Source: Micavibrio aeruginosavorus (lineage in GTDB: Bacteria > Pseudomonadota > Alphaproteobacteria > Micavibrionales > Micavibrionaceae). From it: a DNA stretch of 64,000 bases. Location of the stretch: the NCBI GenBank assembly GCA_003241285.1, contig QFOT01000001.1:1-64000 (forward strand), given 5' to 3'. The notes under the pieces are model-generated. The model saw only the letters and a list, made by a program, of their open reading frames with translations. It did no database searches and was not told where the DNA came from. Shown in pieces: positions 58,995 to 64,000 of the stretch (its first letter is position 1; the number at the start of each line of letters is the position of its first letter). A program made the translations under genes and the position numbers.

Positions 58995-60008
58995 TTAGCC
59001 CGCCGCGCTTAAAATCAATTGATTAAGGAGGGTATCGACCGGCGTGCCTGTTTGCTTGGTGCGGGCTTCGACATCGGCAAGCTTGACTAAAAGATTGCGG
59101 GATTTTTTAGCCGGCCAGCGACCCAGCTGGGCCCGGAACATATCGGCGCTTTTGAAGAACAAAGGCGGTTGCAAGGATTTCATCGCTTCGTCTGCAGACT
59201 GGCCGTGAATTTCCATGAGGGATTTCGCCAGATGAAAACGCTGGATATGATTTTGCAGCGTGCGCAAGATAACGATCGGCTCCGAGCCTTCATCCATAAG
59301 CGTACGCACCGATTTCATCGCCAGTTCGCGGTTGCCGCCGGTAAAGGCAAAGGCAAAATCATCGAGGGAATATAAACCGATATCGCCGCAGGATTGCTGT
59401 ACGTCATGCAAGCTTACGTTTTTTTCAGCGCCCATATAAAGGGAGAGTTTCTCGATCTCCATACGCGCTCTGGCCCGGTCGCCTTTCACGGCGGAAGCCA
59501 GATAGGTGACGGCATCACTTGAGATGGTCAAACCCGTTTCGCGCAGCGCGTCCTTGATCAATACGCCAAGAGCCCGTTCATCCTCGACATAGCAAGGCAG
59601 GGCGGCGGCGTTGCTTTCCGCCTCGCAAAGTTTGCGCAGCGAATCCTTCGGTTTTAAATCCCCCGCCTCCAGAATAACCAGAGTGTCGGGCGAGGGATTA
59701 TTCTTCAGCCATAATTTGAGCGGCGCGGTCACTTCGTTTCCGGCGTCTGTAATGCGCAAGAGCCGCTTGCCGCCCATAAGCGATCCGGCATTGGCTTCGT
59801 CAGATAGTCGCGCCGGGTCGTTCTCAATGATATCGCCGGTCAGATGCGCGGCGTTGAACGGATCGTTGATATCGGCGACTTGTCCCTGGCAGAGAATTTT
59901 ACTGCGTTCTTTGACAAGGCCGCTATCGGGTCCATAAACCAGGATAGCCCGAACACCCTTATCCGGTGATTTTATAAAACCATCGATCTGTTTTGTCTGA
60001 AGCTTCAT
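58995..60008 (-). CDS. holA: DNA polymerase III delta subunit
   Basis: Part of the clamp loader that puts the sliding clamp on DNA. 337 residues. The N-terminal AAA-like fold has VRAILVYGPDSGLVKERSKI, GKRLLRITDAG, LVILEAGDLKPKDSLRKLCE and the C-terminal LQNHIQRFHLAKSLME. ATG 60008 overlaps the lptE stop (ATGA). Confidence 0.94.
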   Translation of the reverse strand: MKLQTKQIDGFIKSPDKGVRAILVYGPDSGLVKERSKILCQGQVADINDPFNAAHLTGDIIENDPARLSDEANAGSLMGGKRLLRITDAGNEVTAPLKLWLKNNPSPDTLVILEAGDLKPKDSLRKLCEAESNAAALPCYVEDERALGVLIKDALRETGLTISSDAVTYLASAVKGDRARARMEIEKLSLYMGAEKNVSLHDVQQSCGDIGLYSLDDFAFAFTGGNRELAMKSVRTLMDEGSEPIVILRTLQNHIQRFHLAKSLMEIHGQSADEAMKSLQPPLFFKSADMFRAQLGRWPAKKSRNLLVKLADVEARTKQTGTPVDTLLNQLILSAAG

Positions 60009-60520
60009 CGATTAAAATAAAGCGATAATTGAAGCTGGGCCTGACGTGCCAGATCTCTCAGCGCGTTTTCCGTGGCATCCTGTTCGGTGACGTTCGTTGC
60101 GAATTCCGACGGCAGAATATTATAACTGGAAATGCTGCGCAGCGAGCGACTTAAAACTGTTTCATTCGTTTTGCGGTCAGTCAGGCTGATCGTAATCTGG
60201 GCAATGATCTGCGCGCGCGTCGCTTCCGAGCTTTTCGTCAGGTCAAGCTCGCGGTCCGTGATATCCAGCTTTGAAAAGCTGAGCGTGTAAGCGGGGTTTT
60301 GCGACGCGCCTCTTGGCTGGAGCATGTCTATCAGCTCATTGCGTAGAAATTGTCCTTCGCGGTCTTCGATATAGGCGATCTCGATATCCGCCATCGATTT
60401 CCCGGCTTCTGATTTTTCCTGAGATGCCGAATGCGAGCCGTACATCGGCTGGAAGCCGCATCCAGTAAGGAGTAGGCAGTAAGTTGTAACGAGTAAGGAG
60501 AAAGAGAGAAGTTTATGCAT
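60005..60520 (-). CDS. lptE: LPS assembly lipoprotein LptE
   Basis: Outer membrane lipoprotein that plugs the LptD barrel. 171 residues. Lipobox LLLTGCGFQPMYGS, with the Cys at about 21. A typical body includes YIEDREGQFLRNELIDMLQP, RELDLTKSSEATRAQIIAQI and an acidic-aromatic end (LQLSLYFNR). leuS ends three bases before it and holA overlaps its stop. Confidence 0.93.
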   Translation of the reverse strand: MHKLLSFSLLVTTYCLLLTGCGFQPMYGSHSASQEKSEAGKSMADIEIAYIEDREGQFLRNELIDMLQPRGASQNPAYTLSFSKLDITDRELDLTKSSEATRAQIIAQITISLTDRKTNETVLSRSLRSISSYNILPSEFATNVTEQDATENALRDLARQAQLQLSLYFNR

Positions 60521-60522
60521 GA

Positions 60523-63075
60523 CTAACCTATGACGACGTTGACGATTCTACCCGGCACAACGATGACTTTTTTAATTTCCTTGCCTACTAAAGCCTTGGC
60601 GACATCGTCATTGGCGAAAGCCAGTTCCTGTGTCGTTTTCTGGTCGGCATTGAACGGCACGATGATCTCGGTTTTGCGTTTGCCGTTAAGCTGAACGACG
60701 ACGGTCACGGTGTCATTGACCAGATATTTGGGCTCGGCTTTCGGCCATTCCATGCCGGCCAGCAATTCAGTATGGCCAAAGCCTGCCCATAATTCCTCGG
60801 TGATATGCGGGATCATCGGGTTGAAACCGCGGATCAGGAATTCGAGCGTCTGGCGCAGGGCTGCTTTATCGCCGTCGCTTTGCGGTTTGAAGCTCTCCGC
60901 CATATTCGACAATTCGCGCAAACGCGCGACAGCCTTGTTCATATGGAAGGCTTCAATGTCTTTGGCGACGGCATCCATCGTCTGATGGGCTTTTTGTAGA
61001 AGTTTTTCCGCATCGCCGGAAATATCTTTCGTCTCGGTTTTCGGCAGATCGAGATTCTCACTGACCAGACGGTGCAGGCGGTTGATATAGCGCCATGCGC
61101 CCTCTAAGCCCGATACCGTCCATTCCAGATCGCGGTCCGGAGGCGAGTCGGAGAGAATAAATAAACGCGCAGCGTCTGCGCCGTAGGAATCCAGAATATC
61201 CTGCGGGTCGATCGTGTTGCGTTTCGATTTCGACATTTTCTCTACGCGGCCTTGTACGACTGGCGAGCCATCATCGAGCTTGATCCATTTTCCGCCCTCT
61301 TGCGTGACTTCGGTTGGATAGAGCCATTTACCATCCTTGTCTTTATACGTCGCGTGATTGACCATGCCTTGCGTGTAAAGACCTAGGAAGGGCTCGCGGC
61401 TTAAAACCGGATAGCCGCAATCCTGAAGCGCGCGCGTGAAAAAGCGGGAATAGAGAAGATGGAGGACCGCATGTTCGACGCCGCCGATATATTGATCGAC
61501 CGCGCCCCAGTAATGCGCCGCGTCTTTCGAGAAGGCTTCGTTTTCGTTTCGAGCATCGAGATAGCGCAGGAAATACCAGCTTGAATCGACGAAGGTATCC
61601 ATCGTGTCGGTTTCACGGGTCGCTTTACCGTTACAGGTAGGACAGGTCGTGTATTTCCATGTCGGGTGACGCTCAAGCGGATTTCCCGGTTTGTCGTAGC
61701 TGATATCTTTCGGCAGTTCGACAGGCAGCATGCTTTCCGGCAACGGCACAACGCCGCACGCATCGCAGTGAACGAAGGGGATCGGCGCACCCCAGTAACG
61801 CTGGCGAACAGCGCCCCAGTCACGCAGGCGGTATTGCGTCACGCCCTCGCCTTTGCCGAGCGATTCAATTTTTGCAATCGCGGCGGCCTTGGCGTCATTG
61901 GTCGAGAGGCCATCGAGGAATTGCGAATTGGTGATGATGCCCGGGCCTGTATAGGCTTCTTTGGATAAATCGGCATCACCGTTTTCCGCCGCCACAACCT
62001 GCTTGACCGGCAATTTATATTTCGTTGCGAAATCGAAGTCGCGTTGGTCATGCGCCGGACAGCCGAAGACCGCGCCGGTGCCGTAATCCATCAACACGAA
62101 ATTCGCGACATAAACCGGAAGCTGCCAGCTCGCATCGAAAGGATGGGAAACTTTATGCCCCGTGTCGAAACCGATTTTTTCTGCCTGCTCGATAGCGGCT
62201 TCGGACGTGCCGCCTGCCTGACATTCCTTGATGAATTCGTCAAAGCCTTGCTTCTCGCCGGCAAGTTTTTTCGCCAGCGGATGATCGGGGGCAATGGCGA
62301 TAAAACTTGCGCCAAAAAGCGTATCGGGCCGCGTTGTAAAAACATCTATCTTGTCACCTGTTCCGGCGACATCCCATGTAACGCGCGCGCCCTGCGACCT
62401 GTTGATCCAGTTCTCCTGCATCAGGCGGACTTTTTCCGGCCAACGCTCGAGTGTCGGAATAGCGTCTAAAAGTTCATCGGCATATTTGGTGATGCGGAAG
62501 AACCATTGATTGAGTTTGCGGCGCTCGACGGCTGCGCCCGTTCTCCAGCCCTTGCCGTCGATCACCTGTTCATTGGCGAGCACGGTATTATCGACCGGGT
62601 CCCAGTTGACCATCGACTCTTTGCGGTAGGCGAGATCGTTTTTGTAGAGATCCAAGAACATCTTTTGCTGATGCTTGTAATAACCCGGATGACAGGTCGC
62701 AACCTCGCGGCTCCAGTCAATCGCAAGTCCCATCGATAAAAGCTGGGACTTCATTTGCGCGATATTGGAATAGGTCCAGTCGGACGGGTGAAGATTTCGC
62801 TCGATCGCGGCGTTCTCCGCCGGCAAACCAAAAGCGTCCCATCCCATCGGATTTAAAACGTTATAACCTTTGGCTTTGCGGTAACGGGCGACGACGTCGG
62901 AGAGGGAATAATTGCGCACATGGCCGATATGAATGCGGCCCGACGGATAGGGCAGCATGGCAAGAACGTAATATTTCGGCTTCGATTTATCTTCGGTGAC
63001 CTTGAACGTATTTTGCTCGTCCCAGATCCTGCGCCATTTTTCTTCCGTCTCGCGGATATTATACCGTTCAGTCAT
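60523..63075 (-). CDS. leuS: leucyl-tRNA synthetase
   Basis: Charges tRNA-Leu. 850 residues from ATG 63075 ([20 protein letters not shown]); a longer frame starts at 63123 but 63075 fits the family. HIGH motif [19 protein letters not shown], editing domain with [12 protein letters not shown], and KMSKS in [17 protein letters not shown]. The zinc-like CDACG and CPTC motifs are present. It precedes lptE-holA on the minus strand. Confidence 0.98.
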   Translation of the reverse strand: MTERYNIRETEEKWRRIWDEQNTFKVTEDKSKPKYYVLAMLPYPSGRIHIGHVRNYSLSDVVARYRKAKGYNVLNPMGWDAFGLPAENAAIERNLHPSDWTYSNIAQMKSQLLSMGLAIDWSREVATCHPGYYKHQQKMFLDLYKNDLAYRKESMVNWDPVDNTVLANEQVIDGKGWRTGAAVERRKLNQWFFRITKYADELLDAIPTLERWPEKVRLMQENWINRSQGARVTWDVAGTGDKIDVFTTRPDTLFGASFIAIAPDHPLAKKLAGEKQGFDEFIKECQAGGTSEAAIEQAEKIGFDTGHKVSHPFDASWQLPVYVANFVLMDYGTGAVFGCPAHDQRDFDFATKYKLPVKQVVAAENGDADLSKEAYTGPGIITNSQFLDGLSTNDAKAAAIAKIESLGKGEGVTQYRLRDWGAVRQRYWGAPIPFVHCDACGVVPLPESMLPVELPKDISYDKPGNPLERHPTWKYTTCPTCNGKATRETDTMDTFVDSSWYFLRYLDARNENEAFSKDAAHYWGAVDQYIGGVEHAVLHLLYSRFFTRALQDCGYPVLSREPFLGLYTQGMVNHATYKDKDGKWLYPTEVTQEGGKWIKLDDGSPVVQGRVEKMSKSKRNTIDPQDILDSYGADAARLFILSDSPPDRDLEWTVSGLEGAWRYINRLHRLVSENLDLPKTETKDISGDAEKLLQKAHQTMDAVAKDIEAFHMNKAVARLRELSNMAESFKPQSDGDKAALRQTLEFLIRGFNPMIPHITEELWAGFGHTELLAGMEWPKAEPKYLVNDTVTVVVQLNGKRKTEIIVPFNADQKTTQELAFANDDVAKALVGKEIKKVIVVPGRIVNVVIG

Positions 63076-63208
63076 TTTACTCTTATTCCATTCAATGAGG
63101 CCTCTAATTAAGCACCAAGACACGGAAAAAGAAAGAGTTTAACCGTGGCTTTACAGCTAAGTGGAATTTTAAAGCTATTGAAATGTTGGTCATCAAAGGA
63201 GATTTCAA

Positions 63209-63364
63209 ATGACCAAGAATCCGAATAAAGATGCCAATAATATGGGCGGGCCAAGTTTTCACCCGGAGCTAAAGGATAAAACCCCTAAGCGCGATACGAT
63301 GGACAAAAATCAGGCGGGCAAAAATGGCGAAATACTCGCCGAGGATCAGGTGCCGCCGCTTTAA
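63209..63364 (+). CDS. small hypothetical protein, 51 residues
   Basis: MTKNPNKDANNMGGPSFHPE then LKDKTPKRDTMDKNQAGKNG and EILAEDQVPPL, behind AAAGGAGATTTCAA. Polar, disordered-looking, no membrane helix. It lies in the gap between the divergently read DUF3576 and leuS genes. Unrecognised but well formed. Confidence 0.5.
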   Translation: MTKNPNKDANNMGGPSFHPELKDKTPKRDTMDKNQAGKNGEILAEDQVPPL

Positions 63365-63367
63365 CAC

Positions 63368-63394
63368 GAGATTCCTGCTTTCGCAGGAATGACA
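63368..63394 (-). repeat. half-copy of palindromic element A (reverse orientation)
   Basis: GAGATTCCTGCTTTCGCAGG AATGACA, the reverse complement of TGTCATTCCTGCGAAAGCAG GAATCTC, just after the 51-residue ORF. Confidence 0.9.
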
Positions 63395-63409
63395 TGGATT
63401 AAAGATTGA

Positions 63410-63955
63410 TTAGAACAGGCCGCCTTCTTCCTTGGCGACGCGCATCTGGCGAGCCCGGGTTAGAATGGCGTCTTCAAGCTTGCGGGATGTATCGGCTGCA
63501 ACAGGCGCATCGACCCAGCCGCCACTGCGCTTGACCTGACGGAACGCTTTGACCTTTACGCCATCCGCTTTGAGCTCGCGGCCTAATATAAAGACATTCA
63601 GTTTTGTCCGCTCAGATGGTGAGGAAGGATCTGTATACCAGTCGGTAATGATCGTGCCGCCAAACGGGTCAGCCGAGGCAAGCGGCATAAAGGAAATCGT
63701 ATCGAGCGACGCGCGCCATAGATAAGAGTTAACATCGATCCCGTTATCGCCGCGGCTATTATCGCGGCCGCGCGAGCCGCCAAGCAAGCCGTCTTTTCCA
63801 AACACGCCCTGCGGCTTGTCGTAAATATTGGCATCGCCTGCCATGGTACGGTCCATACCGGTTGGATATTTGGCTTCGCCTTTACCTAAAATACCGCAGC
63901 CGCTGAGGCCGAGAACGGTGAATGCCATAAGGGCGAATTTTGAGGAATTATCCAT
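63410..63955 (-). CDS. DUF3576 lipoprotein
   Basis: 181 residues with a lipobox (MAFTVLGLSGCGILG, Cys at about 20). The body has DVNSYLWRASLDTISFMPLA, DPFGGTIITDWYTDP and LKADGVKVKAFRQVKRSGGW, the pattern of DUF3576 proteins found upstream of leuS in alphaproteobacteria. Probably in the outer or inner membrane; function unknown. Start ATG 63955. Confidence 0.85.
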   Translation of the reverse strand: MDNSSKFALMAFTVLGLSGCGILGKGEAKYPTGMDRTMAGDANIYDKPQGVFGKDGLLGGSRGRDNSRGDNGIDVNSYLWRASLDTISFMPLASADPFGGTIITDWYTDPSSPSERTKLNVFILGRELKADGVKVKAFRQVKRSGGWVDAPVAADTSRKLEDAILTRARQMRVAKEEGGLF

Positions 63956-64000
63956 GCGAGCCTCTCTAAAAATATTCGATTATAAGGACTTAGCATGCTG

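Noticed and set aside
1..64000. CRISPR array, transposase, prophage, tRNA or rRNA genes
   Set aside because: No regularly spaced repeats, transposase motifs, phage genes or cloverleaf sequences were recognised by eye.

Overview
The window looks like a chromosomal segment of an alphaproteobacterium of moderate GC content. Three syntenic blocks support this: trpF-trpB-trpA-accD-folC; pyrF-lapA-ihfB; and, read on the minus strand, DUF3576-leuS-lptE-holA followed by parB-parA-rsmG-mnmG, with mnmE and rho nearby on the plus strand. The envelope genes (porin, YidC, LptE, usher) show a Gram-negative cell. A Micavibrio-like or Rhodospirillales-like host is possible, but this is a guess from general gene content.

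Layout. 1-7.3 kb: a partial diguanylate cyclase, psd-pssA phospholipid synthesis, a glycine-zipper protein, a prepilin-like protein, a chemoreceptor and a porin. 7.4-10.8 kb: engB-yidC-yidD-rnpA-rpmH, transcribed leftward from a clear sigma70-type promoter flanked by a DnaA box. 10.9-16.4 kb: a UbiH-type hydroxylase, a patatin phospholipase and three unknown proteins. 16.4-22.3 kb: tryptophan genes, accD and folC. 22.3-25.7 kb: two divergent glycerophosphodiesterases and pyrF-lapA-ihfB. 25.8-31.1 kb: a chaperone-usher type fimbrial cluster with two DUF4402-like subunits. 31.3-35.4 kb: unknown proteins, including a TPR/glycosyltransferase-like/FkbM fusion. 35.5-37.1 kb: rho with its promoter, leader and terminator. 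37.2-38.8 kb: a tandem pair of prepilin-like proteins. 38.8-41.6 kb: a polar amino-acid-type ABC transporter with an inserted DUF486 gene. 41.7-44.6 kb: secreted small proteins, a zinc-ribbon membrane protein and a DUF6489-like protein. 44.6-52.1 kb: mnmE, tiny ORFs, a CheD-like protein, and parB-parA-rsmG-mnmG with two perfect parS sites inside rsmG. 52.3-53.9 kb: an AT-rich cluster of short ORFs with duplicated leaders. 53.9-58.9 kb: membrane protein, esterase, flavin-type oxidoreductase and a protein with two PemK/MazF-like domains. 59-64 kb: holA-lptE-leuS and a DUF3576 lipoprotein.

Two families of short palindromic elements are scattered through the window. One contributes in-frame codons to folC. 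Another supplies the last codons and stop of the UbiH-like gene.

The most interesting parts are the short-ORF cluster at 52.3-53.9 kb, which carries a slippery A-run where one secreted protein is split, the twin 27-28 residue hydrophobic ORFs at 46.2-46.4 kb, the three prepilin-like paralogues, the CheD-like and tandem PemK-like proteins, and the repeat-encoded segment in FolC. No tRNA, rRNA, CRISPR array, transposase or prophage was recognised.
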